Both the position numbers and the translations under genes were made by a program. A stretch of 64,000 nt of DNA from an uncultured Sphingomonadaceae bacterium (lineage in GTDB: Bacteria > Pseudomonadota > Alphaproteobacteria > Sphingomonadales > Sphingomonadaceae). Of this stretch, positions 7,651 through 16,880 are shown one piece after another. The stretch covers positions 186,001 through 250,000 of the forward strand of contig CANMVC010000001.1 of NCBI GenBank assembly GCA_947501325.1. Direction: 5' to 3'. The notes under the pieces are model-generated. The model ran no database searches. It was not told the DNA's origin and saw only the letters and a program-made list of their open reading frames with translations. The stretch's first letter is position 1. The number at the start of each line of letters is the position of its first letter.

Positions 7651-10196
7651 CAAATTATGCGTTCTTTCTCTTCAATCTCAAAGACTTCGAGCATATCGCC
7701 TGGCTTGATGTCGTTGGTATCTTCGAGCACCGCACCACATTCCATACCGGCGCGGACTTCCTCGACATCGTCCTTGAACCGGCGCAGCGACGCGATCGTC
7801 GTGGCGCTGACGATAACATCGTCGCGGGTAAGCCGTGCGAACAGCCCTTTGCGTAGAGACCCTTCGGTGACGAGTAGGCCAGCGGCCTTGTCTTTCTTGC
7901 CGGATTTGAACACCTCTTTGACCTCGGCGCGGCCCATGACATTCTCGATCTTCTCTGGCCCCAATTCACCGGCCATTTCGGCACGGATATCATCGGTCAG
8001 GTCATAGATGATGTCGAAATATTTCAGCCGCACGCCATCGCGCTTGGCGATTTCGCGGGCCTTGGCATTGGGGCGCACGTTAAAGCCGATAATCGGGGCT
8101 TTACTGGCGCTCGCCAGCGTCACATCGGACTCGGTAATCGCACCGACACCACTGTGCAGGATGCGGACCTTGATATCGTCATTGGATATCTTGTTCAGCG
8201 CTTGCACAATTGCTTCGGTACTACCCTGCACATCGGCCTTGACCAATAGCGGGAATTCGACTGCGCTGTCGGCAGCGGCAGAGAACATGTTCTCCAGCGA
8301 TGTCGGAGCCTGAGTCGTGCGTTGCAATTTCTCTTGCTCGGCACGGTAGGTCGCGACTTCTCGGGCGCGCGATTCATTTTCCACCACGGTGAGCGTGTCA
8401 CCAGCAGAAGGTACGCCCGACAGACCCAGCACTTCAACCGGAACCGATGGCCCCGCTTCTTTGGGTTGCTGACCTTTGTCATCAATCATCGCCCGAACTT
8501 TACCGGTTTGCGAGCCCACAACGAAAATATCGCCGCGTTTCAAGGTGCCGCGTTGGACAAGAACGGTGGCCACTGGCCCGCGCCCTTTGTCCAGCTTCGC
8601 CTCAATCACAATGCCTTCCGCCTGACGATCCGGACGGGCTTTCAGCTCAAGCAATTCTGCCTGCAAGTGGATCTTCTCGATCAGCTCATCCAGATTGGTT
8701 TTCTTGAGCGCAGAGACTTCAACATCCTGCACATCACCGGACATGGCTTCCACAATCACTTCATGTTCAAGCAGACGGGTGCGGACCGTTGTCGGATCGG
8801 CGCCCTCTTTGTCCATCTTGTTGATCGCCACAATCATCGGCACGCCGGCCGCTTTCGTGTGGTTGATCGCTTCAATCGTCTGCGGCATCAAGCCATCATC
8901 CGCTGCCACCACCAATATGACGATATCCGTCGCATTGGCACCACGCAAACGCATGCTGGTAAAGGCTTCATGGCCTGGCGTATCAAGGAAGGTGATCTTG
9001 TCGCCATTTTTCATTTTGACCTGATAGGCGCCAATATGCTGGGTAATGCCGCCAGCTTCGCCCGCAACCACATCGGTTCCGCGCAGCGCATCCAGCAACG
9101 ACGTCTTACCATGATCAACATGGCCCATGATCGTGACCACAGGAGGACGCGGTTTCTGCGTTTCGATCGGATCAACGTCTTTTTCAGCATTAATTTCGAC
9201 ATCAGCTTCCGACACACGCTTGATGTTATGGCCGAATTCTTCGACCAGCAATTCGGCTGTGTCCTGATCAATCGTCTGATTGACGGTCACCATCGAACCC
9301 ATGTTGAACAGCGACTTGACCAAGGCAGCGCCTTTTTCACCCATACGCTTGGACAGTTCCTGAACGGTAATCGCTTCTGGAACGATCACATCACGGATCT
9401 GCTTCTCACGCGGTTCGCGCGGTTGGCCGGATCTTTGTGCCCGCTTTTCTTTCTCACGCGCACGTTTGAGTGCTGCGAGAGAACGCGCACGCGCCGCACC
9501 ATCTTCGCCGCGTAGCGCACTGCTGACAGTCAACTTGCCAGACTGGCGACGATCATTGCGATCGCTACGTCCGGTCTTGGGCTTCGCTTTGGGTTCGGGG
9601 CGCTTGGGCGTTTCCACTGGCGTAAATTTACGCGCCGGGGGATGCTTGGCGGTTGTCGCGGCAGGCGCAGCGGCCGCTGGCTCTGATGCGTCAGCCGCTT
9701 CGGCAACCGATGCCGCCGCTGCTTCTTCCGCTGCTTTTATTTCTTCTTGCGCTTTTTTAGCCGCTTCTTCTTCGGCTTTGGCTTTCTCTTCCGCCCGCTT
9801 CTTGTCGTCGGCGGTCTGGTCTTTCTTGGCCTTGGTATCGCGTTTGCGCGCGGCTTCCATCGCTTTCAGGCGTTCTTCTTCGGCCTGGCGCAGCAATTGG
9901 GCCTGTTTTTCCTGACGCGTCATCACGTCTTCCTGCTTCGGCTTGGGAGCCGGAGTCGGTTTTTTCGCTTCTACCGGAGCAGGCGCAGGCGCCGGTGCCG
10001 GGGTTTCCGGCACTATATCCTTGGCGGCTTCCTGAGCACCAGGCTTACCCACCAGCTTGCGGCGCTTGACCTCGACGACGACCTTGTTGGTCCGTCCATG
10101 GCTAAACGTCTGTTTGACTTCACCAGGCTCTACCGAACGCTTTAGTCCCAATGGCTTGCGTGCAGGCTTTGCGGTATCTTTGTTATCATCACTCAT
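7650..10196 (-). CDS. infB: Translation initiation factor IF-2
   Basis: IF-2 is the GTPase that delivers initiator tRNA to the ribosome. Of 848 residues, the first 340 or so are low-complexity: a Pro/Ala/Lys-rich stretch, then a Lys/Glu/Ala coiled-coil-like region at about 95-165 and an IF2_N segment near 270-335. The G domain starts with GHVDHGKT at 358-365, followed by DTPGHEAF and NKMD. C-terminal barrel domains are present. It follows ylxR by 65 bases. Start ATG at 10196. Confidence 0.97.
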   Translation of the reverse strand: MSDDNKDTAKPARKPLGLKRSVEPGEVKQTFSHGRTNKVVVEVKRRKLVGKPGAQEAAKDIVPETPAPAPAPAPVEAKKPTPAPKPKQEDVMTRQEKQAQLLRQAEEERLKAMEAARKRDTKAKKDQTADDKKRAEEKAKAEEEAAKKAQEEIKAAEEAAAASVAEAADASEPAAAAPAATTAKHPPARKFTPVETPKRPEPKAKPKTGRSDRNDRRQSGKLTVSSALRGEDGAARARSLAALKRAREKEKRAQRSGQPREPREKQIRDVIVPEAITVQELSKRMGEKGAALVKSLFNMGSMVTVNQTIDQDTAELLVEEFGHNIKRVSEADVEINAEKDVDPIETQKPRPPVVTIMGHVDHGKTSLLDALRGTDVVAGEAGGITQHIGAYQVKMKNGDKITFLDTPGHEAFTSMRLRGANATDIVILVVAADDGLMPQTIEAINHTKAAGVPMIVAINKMDKEGADPTTVRTRLLEHEVIVEAMSGDVQDVEVSALKKTNLDELIEKIHLQAELLELKARPDRQAEGIVIEAKLDKGRGPVATVLVQRGTLKRGDIFVVGSQTGKVRAMIDDKGQQPKEAGPSVPVEVLGLSGVPSAGDTLTVVENESRAREVATYRAEQEKLQRTTQAPTSLENMFSAAADSAVEFPLLVKADVQGSTEAIVQALNKISNDDIKVRILHSGVGAITESDVTLASASKAPIIGFNVRPNAKAREIAKRDGVRLKYFDIIYDLTDDIRAEMAGELGPEKIENVMGRAEVKEVFKSGKKDKAAGLLVTEGSLRKGLFARLTRDDVIVSATTIASLRRFKDDVEEVRAGMECGAVLEDTNDIKPGDMLEVFEIEEKERII

Positions 10197-10261
10197 CGAA
10201 CAGACTTAATCCTTAAAAAATTCATTACTTCAATATCTTAACTGATCAACTTACAATCAGT

Positions 10262-10951
10262 TCACGCAACCTTCTTTTCCGCCTCGCTGCCGCCATCGAC
10301 TTTATCACATCCGATAAAGCGACACCATCTATCCAGCATGTGCGATATTCGCCCCGCTGCGCGCTTGTCGGTTATTCCGATATGCACGACATTTTGACGG
10401 CCCAATGCCACAGAAAGGCCCTGTCGGTCCACCGGCAATATCTGACCCCGGACATCCTGTCCTTCACGGTCACTGCCCACGCGCCAGGCCTGATCCAGTT
10501 TCGCCGACCCGTCACGGCCTGCATCAGCGGCATGCAAGAGCATGTTCAAATCGCCCTGCCGCGCTGCCGTTTCGATCTTTTCGGAACCGGTTAGGAGCAT
10601 CCCGCCGCGCGATTCAAGCCCTAACCTGTCTAATGTGGCGCGTTCGAGCGCTTTTTCAACCTGCCCCGCCAGATCATCGGGTATAGTGAGCGTACCGGTT
10701 TTGAAAGCGCGAGCCAATGCGCCTTTCAATGCGCCCTTGGCCTGCGCCGCTTCCAACGCGCTGCGATCGACGCTGATCCATGCACCCCGACCGGGCGCTT
10801 TGGCGCGAACATCAGGTGCAATGGCATTGTCGGGGCTGAGCGCCAGACGCACCAATGCTTCCTGGGGAAGGCTTTCCCCAGTCAATATGCATTTACGGTG
10901 TGGTGCGCGATCTAAAGGTTTAGAAGGCGTCTCATTGGGGAGCTTCCGCAT
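10262..10951 (-). CDS. ylxR: YlxR (DUF448) protein fused to an L7Ae-like domain
   Basis: The N-terminal half matches YlxR: RKCILTGESLPQEALVRLALSPD and APGRGAWISVDRSAL, a small RNA-binding fold. The C-terminal half (LTGSEKIETAARQGDLNMLLHAADAG ... LSVALGRQNVVHIGI) resembles a ribosomal L7Ae-like domain, a fusion common in alphaproteobacteria between nusA and infB. It may help RNase P or translation, as reported for YlxR elsewhere. The ATG at 10951 lies 20 bases inside the end of nusA. Length is 229 residues. Confidence 0.85.
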   Translation of the reverse strand: MRKLPNETPSKPLDRAPHRKCILTGESLPQEALVRLALSPDNAIAPDVRAKAPGRGAWISVDRSALEAAQAKGALKGALARAFKTGTLTIPDDLAGQVEKALERATLDRLGLESRGGMLLTGSEKIETAARQGDLNMLLHAADAGRDGSAKLDQAWRVGSDREGQDVRGQILPVDRQGLSVALGRQNVVHIGITDKRAAGRISHMLDRWCRFIGCDKVDGGSEAEKKVA

Positions 10952-12584
10952 TAGCGTCCTCCCCTGTTTCTGACTCCGCCGCTGGTGCAGCTTCGGCTTC
11001 AGCAGCCGGAGCCACCTCTTCCTCGTCTTCGAACCAGTGTGCGCGGGCGGCCATGATAATCTCATTGCCCTGCTCTTCGGTCAGACCATATTGCGCCAGC
11101 ACGCCATCGGGCTCCGGCTTGCGATTGTCGTTGCGACGGCGCGGTTCGGACTTGCGCTTCAAGACCAGCTCGTCGGTCGCCAGATCGGCAACATCGTCGA
11201 GCGTCTTGAGACCTGCCTTGCCCAGAGTCACCAGCATCGCTTCGGTCATGTAAGGCAATTCGGCAATGGCATCTTCGACACCCAGCTCGGTACGCTCTGC
11301 CTTGGCAGCTGCCTCGCGGCGCTCCAATGCTTCCAGCGCGCGGCTTTGCAGCTCGGCTGCCAGTTCATCGTCAAAGCCTTCAATACTCGAAAGCTCTTCG
11401 GGAGCGACATAAGCGACTTCTTCCATTTCACTGAAGCCTTCGGCAACCAGAAGCTGCGACAAGGTTTCATCCACATCCAGATCTTCCTGGAACATCGCGG
11501 TGCGGACGGCAAATTCGGCCTGACGCTTCTCGCTGCTGTCGGCTTCGGTCATGATGTCGATGGCCAAACCGGTCAACTGGGACGCGAGACGGACATTCTG
11601 TCCGCGGCGACCAATGGCCAGGCTCAGCTGATCATCAGGAACAACCACTTCGATGCGGCCTTCTTCCTCGTCGATCAGCACGCGGCTCACCGTTGCCGGC
11701 TGCAGCGCATTCACCACGAAGGTCGCGATATCGTCGGACCATGGAATGATGTCGATTTTCTCGCCCTGCATTTCCTGCACGACGGCCTGAACACGGCTAC
11801 CCTTCATACCCACACAGGCACCGACCGGATCGATCGAGCTGTCCTGGCTGATCACACCGATTTTGGCGCGGCTGCCGGGGTCACGGGCGGCGGCTTTGAT
11901 TTCGATAATGCCGTCATAAATTTCGGGAACTTCCTGCGCGAACAGGAGCTTCATGAAATCAGGATGGGCGCGGGACAGAAATATCTGCGGCCCGCGGTTT
12001 TCGCGGCGGACATTCATGATCAGCGAACGGACACGGTCGCCAACACGAGCGGCTTCGCGCGGAATTTGCTGGTCACGGCGGATAACGCCTTCGGCGCGGC
12101 CCAGATCAACAACCACATGGCCGAATTCCACCGATTTCACGACGCCGGTGATGATTTCGCCAGCGCGGTCCTTGAATTCTTCATATTGCCGCTCACGCTC
12201 TGCGTCGCGGACTTTCTGAAAGATAACCTGTTTCGCGGACTGCGCATCAATCCGGCCGAGATCAACAGCAGGCAGCGGATCAACGATAAAGTCACCGACC
12301 TTCGAGCCTTTTTCAAGCTTTTCAGCCTGCTTCAGGTCAACCTGCTTGAAATAATCCTCAACTTCTTCGACAACCTCAACCACACGCCACAAGCGCAAGT
12401 CGCCGGTTTGCAGGTCGAGCTTGGCGCGAATATCATTCTCGGCGCCGTAACGGGCCCGCGCAGCTTTCTGGATCGCCTCTTCCATCGCCTCGACCACAAT
12501 GGCCTTGTCGATCATCTTTTCCGATGCAACCGCATTGGCAATTGCTAGCAATTCAGCCTTATTCGCAGAAATGGCACTGGCCAT
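10932..12584 (-). CDS. nusA: Transcription termination/antitermination factor NusA
   Basis: NusA binds RNA polymerase and modulates pausing, termination and rRNA antitermination. The 550-residue protein has the N-terminal RNAP-binding domain, an S1 domain (ITGVVKSVEFGHVVVDLG), KH domains (DPVGACVGMKGSRVQAVV and LSLAIGRRGQNVRLASQL), and C-terminal helix-hairpin-helix repeats with an Ala/Glu-rich acidic tail. It starts two bases after the rimP stop. Confidence 0.97.
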   Translation of the reverse strand: MASAISANKAELLAIANAVASEKMIDKAIVVEAMEEAIQKAARARYGAENDIRAKLDLQTGDLRLWRVVEVVEEVEDYFKQVDLKQAEKLEKGSKVGDFIVDPLPAVDLGRIDAQSAKQVIFQKVRDAERERQYEEFKDRAGEIITGVVKSVEFGHVVVDLGRAEGVIRRDQQIPREAARVGDRVRSLIMNVRRENRGPQIFLSRAHPDFMKLLFAQEVPEIYDGIIEIKAAARDPGSRAKIGVISQDSSIDPVGACVGMKGSRVQAVVQEMQGEKIDIIPWSDDIATFVVNALQPATVSRVLIDEEEGRIEVVVPDDQLSLAIGRRGQNVRLASQLTGLAIDIMTEADSSEKRQAEFAVRTAMFQEDLDVDETLSQLLVAEGFSEMEEVAYVAPEELSSIEGFDDELAAELQSRALEALERREAAAKAERTELGVEDAIAELPYMTEAMLVTLGKAGLKTLDDVADLATDELVLKRKSEPRRRNDNRKPEPDGVLAQYGLTEEQGNEIIMAARAHWFEDEEEVAPAAEAEAAPAAESETGEDANAEAPQ

Positions 12585-12586
12585 GA

Positions 12587-13159
12587 TTAGTCTTCCTGTT
12601 CTTCGTTTAGAGGTTCTTCTTCAATTTCATCCGCGCCATCGGCAGTAACCGGGATGGTCGCAGCAATCAGGGCGTCGGTCAGAATCAGCTTCGCGCTATG
12701 CACGTTGTCGAGGGTGGTCGTTTGACGCCCCGCCTTCTTGTCGTCAATCGCTATTATCTCACCTTCGCCGCCTTCAAGCAAGCCGCCCAAAATTCCACGG
12801 AGCTGTTTCTTGCCCGAAACCGCGTCGATCAGATTGATCCGCGCCTCGTGCCCGGCCCAATTCGCATAATCTTTTGCGCGGGTTAGCGGGCGGTCGATAC
12901 CCGGTGAGCTGACTTCCAGTCGATAAGCATGTTCAATCGGGTCACGGCCCTCTTCTTCAAGCTCGTCAAATTTCGCCGAAATACGGCGCGACAAGGCTGC
13001 GCAATCGTCAATGCCCAGCTGTCCAGTTTCCGGACGCTCTGCCATGATCTGCAATGTGGGCTCATCCGAGCCGGAGACAAACTGCACACGCACCAGTTCA
13101 AAACCCAAAGCTTCCGCTTCCGGTGTGATCAGGTTCATAATGGCAGTCATATCCGTCAA
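12587..13159 (-). CDS. rimP: Ribosome maturation factor RimP
   Basis: RimP acts in 30S assembly. The 190-residue protein has LITPEAEALGFELVRVQF and the C-terminal Sm-like domain with SSPGIDRPLTRAKDY. TTG at 13159 has GGAG six bases upstream and gives an N-terminus of the length I recall for sphingomonad RimP; ATG at 13150 is the alternative. The C-terminal tail is very acidic. First gene of the nus-inf operon. Confidence 0.93.
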   Translation of the reverse strand: MTDMTAIMNLITPEAEALGFELVRVQFVSGSDEPTLQIMAERPETGQLGIDDCAALSRRISAKFDELEEEGRDPIEHAYRLEVSSPGIDRPLTRAKDYANWAGHEARINLIDAVSGKKQLRGILGGLLEGGEGEIIAIDDKKAGRQTTTLDNVHSAKLILTDALIAATIPVTADGADEIEEEPLNEEQED

Positions 13160-13306
13160 ATCTTGCTCCAGTCAAAATGCAAAACTCTTTCGTGCCGGCC
13201 CCGTTTGGCGCCAGCCCCTTCAAGATCTCACAATGTTGGGATGACTGCTATTTAGGGACTGATTCCCAAATTTGCAACGCCTTAATTTTGGCCCTTGATC
13301 AAGACC

Positions 13307-13726
13307 TCAAACACAGGCCACTTCGACGCTGCTGTCTCCAAGATCCGGCAACTTGCCATAGTGGGTCACCTGTCCGTCTGTGTAAAAGCTTTCCCAGATC
13401 AAGCCATCCGGGTCTTGCGTCCAGTTTTTCTCCGAGGAAGCATAGCAGCAGGTCGTCGCGCCCTCTTCAAACCGGGGACCGGCGGCGTCCTGCACACGCT
13501 GGTAGACGGCTTCGAGTTCTTCCGGATTTTCTGCCTGAATGCCGACATGGGCGATACCAGTTTTATCGCCAGCAGGCTCAATCGAAAAATTGATATACGG
13601 ATCATCGAGCATCCATTTGATGTAATCTGGCTTCACGATAGTTGGCTGCTCGCCAAACAGGGCTGCATAATAAGCGCGGGATTTTTCGAGGTCTGATACT
13701 TTCAAGTTGAGGTGGAATCTTTTCAT
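13307..13726 (-). CDS. arsI: ArsI/CadI-type metalloenzyme (C-As lyase candidate)
   Basis: A 139-residue vicinal-oxygen-chelate protein. ArsI is a non-heme Fe(II) dioxygenase that cleaves the carbon-arsenic bond of trivalent organoarsenicals. Candidate metal ligands are His5 (FHLNL), His60 (IAHVGIQ) and Glu112 (WESF). The vicinal pair Cys93-Cys94 (TTCCY) matches the cysteine pair that binds the substrate in characterised ArsI. It follows an arsR-type regulator by 23 bases on the same strand. The related CadI cadmium-induced proteins are the alternative. Confidence 0.82.
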   Translation of the reverse strand: MKRFHLNLKVSDLEKSRAYYAALFGEQPTIVKPDYIKWMLDDPYINFSIEPAGDKTGIAHVGIQAENPEELEAVYQRVQDAAGPRFEEGATTCCYASSEKNWTQDPDGLIWESFYTDGQVTHYGKLPDLGDSSVEVACV

Positions 13727-13749
13727 GGGGTTTATCCTTCCAAAGCAGC

Positions 13750-14070
13750 TTATTTTGCATCCGCAGGTGCACAGGCGTCACCTTCGCAACAGTTTTCGAG
13801 CAGAAACGCCATCAGCCGGTTCATCGCCTGAAAATCGGCGCGATAGATGATCGAACGTCCGTCCCTTTCGTCACTGACCACGCCGCCTTTTTTGAGGTGC
13901 GACAGGTGAAAGGATAGCGAGCTGGCCGGCATATCGAGCTGTTTCGCGATCTGCCCGGCAGGCAGACCGGTCCGCCCCGCCTGCACCAGCAAGCGGAATA
14001 TCGCCAGGCGATGCTCCTGCGCCAGAGCAGAGAGGGCGTGGACGGCGGTGTGGCTTCGAATCGTTTCCAT
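13750..14070 (-). CDS. arsR: ArsR-family transcriptional repressor
   Basis: A 106-residue winged-helix regulator: ALSALAQEHRLAIFRLLVQAG, then a recognition helix QLDMPASSLSFHLSHLKKGGVV and wing DGRSIIYRA. Three cysteines lie at the C-terminus (Cys94, Cys95, Cys100; NCCEGDAC), the arrangement expected for As(III)/organoarsenical sensing in some ArsR proteins. ATG at 14070 places the fold correctly. It probably represses itself and the downstream arsI through the palindrome over its start codon. Confidence 0.88.
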   Translation of the reverse strand: METIRSHTAVHALSALAQEHRLAIFRLLVQAGRTGLPAGQIAKQLDMPASSLSFHLSHLKKGGVVSDERDGRSIIYRADFQAMNRLMAFLLENCCEGDACAPADAK

Positions 14071-14092
14071 ATTTCCAGTAATATCGAAATAT
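14069..14092. promoter_or_regulatory. Candidate ArsR operator
   Basis: ATATTTC-10 nt-GAAATAT is a perfect seven-base inverted repeat overlapping the first two bases of the arsR start codon. Binding there would block both the promoter exit and the ribosome site. No other function of the repeat is apparent. Confidence 0.55.
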
Positions 14093-14148
14093 AAACACCG
14101 AGTCAATCTCCGCGGCCCTTTCGTAACCTTTAACAGCCGGAAAAGGGC

Positions 14149-15123
14149 TTAAACAGCCACCACATTGTAAACGAGCTGTACAATATAAATGATCAGGAGG
14201 ACCGCCCCCTCCCACCGCGTTATCCGCCGTCCGGTGGCCGCGAATATCATCAACAATACGGACGTAACGATCAGCAAAGGCAGACCATAGTTGGTGATTT
14301 CCCCCGGAATGGTCCCCGGTGCAATCACCGCTGTAACGCCGCCTATCAGCAGCAGGTTGAAGATATTCGAACCCAGCACATTGCCAAGCGCAACTGCACT
14401 CGCGCCCTTGTAAGCCGCAATGACAGAGGTCACGAGTTCCGGCAGGGAGGTTCCGATAGCGATGACCGTCAGACCAATGACAGCCTCGCTCATGCCGATT
14501 AAACGTGCCAGATCAACAGCGCCCTCAACCAGCCAGCGGCCTCCAGCAACGATCAGCACGATACCGCCGACAAGGATGAGGATGGAGCGCCAGAGCGGCT
14601 CTTCATCATGCAGATGGGTATCTGTCACCTCAAGCGACTCTGCCTTTTCATGCAGCGCGCTTGCTCCGACAGGTTGGGTCCGTTCGGCCCAATAGGCATA
14701 GCCAAGATAGATGCCAAGAAGGCCCAGAAATGCTAAGCCAAAGATCATTGAGGTCCCTGTTGTGCTTGCGACTAGCCATAATATGATCGTCGCGACAAAC
14801 GCTAGACCGCCATCGCGCCACAAAGGGCCGCGAGGAACCACCATCGGCAGGATTAACGATGCTGTGCCCAGGATCAGCAGACTATTAGCCAAGTTCGATC
14901 CCACAACGTTACCCCAGGCGATACCAGGCGATCCGGCACGCGCCGCTTCGACGCTGGCAACCAGCTCAGGTGCAGATGTACCAAAGCCGACAATTGTGAG
15001 ACCGATAAGCAATTCCGACATGCCTGCCCGCTCGGCTACCCGAACGGCACCGCGGACCAGCAATTCTCCCCCAACGATGAGGACAACGAAACCGACCAAC
15101 AACAAGAAAAGCGCGATTAGCAT
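14149..15123 (-). CDS. Calcium/sodium antiporter (CaCA family)
   Basis: The 324-residue protein has the two inverted alpha-repeats of the cation/Ca2+ exchanger superfamily: GTSAPELVASVEA plus NVVGSNLANSLLILG, and GTSLPELVTSVIA plus NVLGSNIFNLLLIGG. It is hydrophobic with about ten membrane helices and a charged central loop (residues ~145-175). It resembles E. coli YrbG. It lies 11 bases after argG on the same strand, so is likely cotranscribed. Confidence 0.9.
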   Translation of the reverse strand: MLIALFLLLVGFVVLIVGGELLVRGAVRVAERAGMSELLIGLTIVGFGTSAPELVASVEAARAGSPGIAWGNVVGSNLANSLLILGTASLILPMVVPRGPLWRDGGLAFVATIILWLVASTTGTSMIFGLAFLGLLGIYLGYAYWAERTQPVGASALHEKAESLEVTDTHLHDEEPLWRSILILVGGIVLIVAGGRWLVEGAVDLARLIGMSEAVIGLTVIAIGTSLPELVTSVIAAYKGASAVALGNVLGSNIFNLLLIGGVTAVIAPGTIPGEITNYGLPLLIVTSVLLMIFAATGRRITRWEGAVLLIIYIVQLVYNVVAV

Positions 15124-15134
15124 GTCAGATCAGA

Positions 15135-16358
15135 TCAACCGTCTCTTTTGCCGAGCAGCCGCAGCCGCAGGGCGTTAAGTTTGATGAAGCCTTCCGCATC
15201 TTTCTGGTCGTAAGCGCCGGCGTCATCTTCAAAGGTCACCACATCTTCACTGTAGAGATTGAAATTCACATCCGCCTTGCGACCAACTACGTTCACTGAA
15301 CCCTTGTAGAGTTTTAGCCGAACGGTTCCGGTGACCCGCTCCTGACTCTTGTCAATCGCGGCCTGCAACATCTCCCGCTCTGGCGCGAACCAAAAGCCGT
15401 TATAGACAAGCTCTGCATAACGCGGGGCCAGTTCGTCTTTCATATGGGCAGCGCCGCTGTCGAGGGTCAATTGTTCAATCCCGCGATGAGCCGCGTGATA
15501 GATGGTACCACCGGGTGTTTCATACATGCCGCGCGATTTCATACCGACAAAGCGATTCTCGACCAGATCGAGGCGGCCAATGCCATGCTCACGGCCATAA
15601 TCGTTGAGTTTTTCCAGTAATGTTGCGGGGCTCATGCCCTCGCCGTTAATCGCCACGCCGTCACCGCGATCAAAATCGATGGTTATATATTCAGGCTTAT
15701 CGGGCGCATCTTCAGGATTATTGGTCCGTGAATAGACATAATCCGGCACTTCTTCCCAGGGATCTTCCAATATTTTGCCTTCAGACGATGTGTGCAGCAT
15801 ATTTGCATCGGTCGAGAAAGGTGCTTCGCCGCGCTTATCTTTAGGGACGGGAATCTGGTGCTTTTCAGCAAATTCGATCAATCTTGTACGACTAGTCAAA
15901 TCCCATTCGCGCCATGGTGCGATCACCTTCACATCGGGATTCAGGCCATAATAGCCCAGCTCAAAGCGGATCTGATCGTTGCCTTTACCGGTTGCGCCGT
16001 GGGAGACCGCATCTGCACCTGTTAGCTTCGCAATTTCAATTTGACGCTTGGATATCAGCGGTCGCGCTATTGATGTGCCGAGTAGATATAGGCCCTCATA
16101 AAGAGCGTTGGCGCGCATCATCGGGAACACATAATCTTTCACGAATTCTTCGCGCAGGTCATCTATGAAAATATGCTCTGGCTTCACACCCAACATTTCT
16201 GCGGTCTTGCGCGCTGGACCAAGCTCTTCGCCCTGCCCCAGGTCGGCAGTGAAGGTGACCACTTCACAGCTATATTCCTGCTGCAACCATTTCAGGATAA
16301 CACTGGTATCAAGGCCGCCGGAAAAGGCCAGAACCACACGTTTTACGGAATCGGTCAT
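15135..16358 (-). CDS. argG: Argininosuccinate synthase
   Basis: ArgG condenses citrulline and aspartate using ATP in arginine synthesis. The N-terminus has the PP-loop [15 protein letters not shown]; later motifs [15 protein letters not shown] and [13 protein letters not shown] are in place. Length is 407 residues. Of two ATGs, 16358 (MTDSVKR...) gives the usual N-terminus; 16364 is two codons further up. Confidence 0.96.
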   Translation of the reverse strand: MTDSVKRVVLAFSGGLDTSVILKWLQQEYSCEVVTFTADLGQGEELGPARKTAEMLGVKPEHIFIDDLREEFVKDYVFPMMRANALYEGLYLLGTSIARPLISKRQIEIAKLTGADAVSHGATGKGNDQIRFELGYYGLNPDVKVIAPWREWDLTSRTRLIEFAEKHQIPVPKDKRGEAPFSTDANMLHTSSEGKILEDPWEEVPDYVYSRTNNPEDAPDKPEYITIDFDRGDGVAINGEGMSPATLLEKLNDYGREHGIGRLDLVENRFVGMKSRGMYETPGGTIYHAAHRGIEQLTLDSGAAHMKDELAPRYAELVYNGFWFAPEREMLQAAIDKSQERVTGTVRLKLYKGSVNVVGRKADVNFNLYSEDVVTFEDDAGAYDQKDAEGFIKLNALRLRLLGKRDG

Positions 16359-16448
16359 TCTCATACTTTCAAAAAAGGAATAGCGGCGCGCCTAACAGGC
16401 TGAAACAGCCCGCGCAATATGATATGCAGCTGATAGGAGGATAGAAAC

Positions 16449-16880
16449 GTGGCAAAAACACAGGTGAAAAACAAAACTGCCCCCACAGAGGCAGATGTAC
16501 AAACTTATCTTGATGCTGTGACACCCGAATGGAAACAGGAAGACGCCAAGACCATCGCTGCAATGATGGAAAGGCTTTCGGGTCATAAGCCGAAAATGTG
16601 GGGACCCACCATGGTTGGCTATGGCCAGTATCATTATGTCTATGACAGCGGCCGCGAAGGGGACATGATGCGCACCGGATTCAGCGCCCGCAAGACCGCT
16701 CTGACGCTCTATTGTATCGGTGGTTTTAAGGACAAGGAAAAACTACTGGCGAAACTTGGCAAACACAGCCTTGGCAAAAGCTGTTTATATGTAAAACGCT
16801 TGTCCGATATTGATCTGGATGTGCTTGAAGAAATAATCGTCAAGGACCTGGAATATATGGCAGAAAAATACCCCGAGTAA
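16449..16880 (+). CDS. DUF1801 domain protein
   Basis: 143 residues. The pattern fits DUF1801: a short helical N-terminus, MMERLSGHKPKMWGPTMVGYGQYHY, GFSARKTALTLYCIGGF and a C-terminal CLYVKRLSDIDLDVLEEII. The family is iron-chaperone-like (YdhG/frataxin-like fold); function in this organism is unknown. GTG at 16449 has a strong AGGAGGA site seven bases before it. It diverges from argG and its stop abuts the stop of the cfa gene. Confidence 0.8.
   Translation: MAKTQVKNKTAPTEADVQTYLDAVTPEWKQEDAKTIAAMMERLSGHKPKMWGPTMVGYGQYHYVYDSGREGDMMRTGFSARKTALTLYCIGGFKDKEKLLAKLGKHSLGKSCLYVKRLSDIDLDVLEEIIVKDLEYMAEKYPE

Noticed and set aside
8322-9515. 397-codon open frame opposite infB
   Set aside because: Antisense to conserved IF-2 domains; His/Arg-rich composition typical of a reverse-frame shadow.
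11037-12548. 503-codon open frame on the plus strand opposite nusA
   Set aside because: It is fully antisense to a clear nusA, has no ribosome site or family similarity, and reads as a composition shadow of a GC-biased third codon position.
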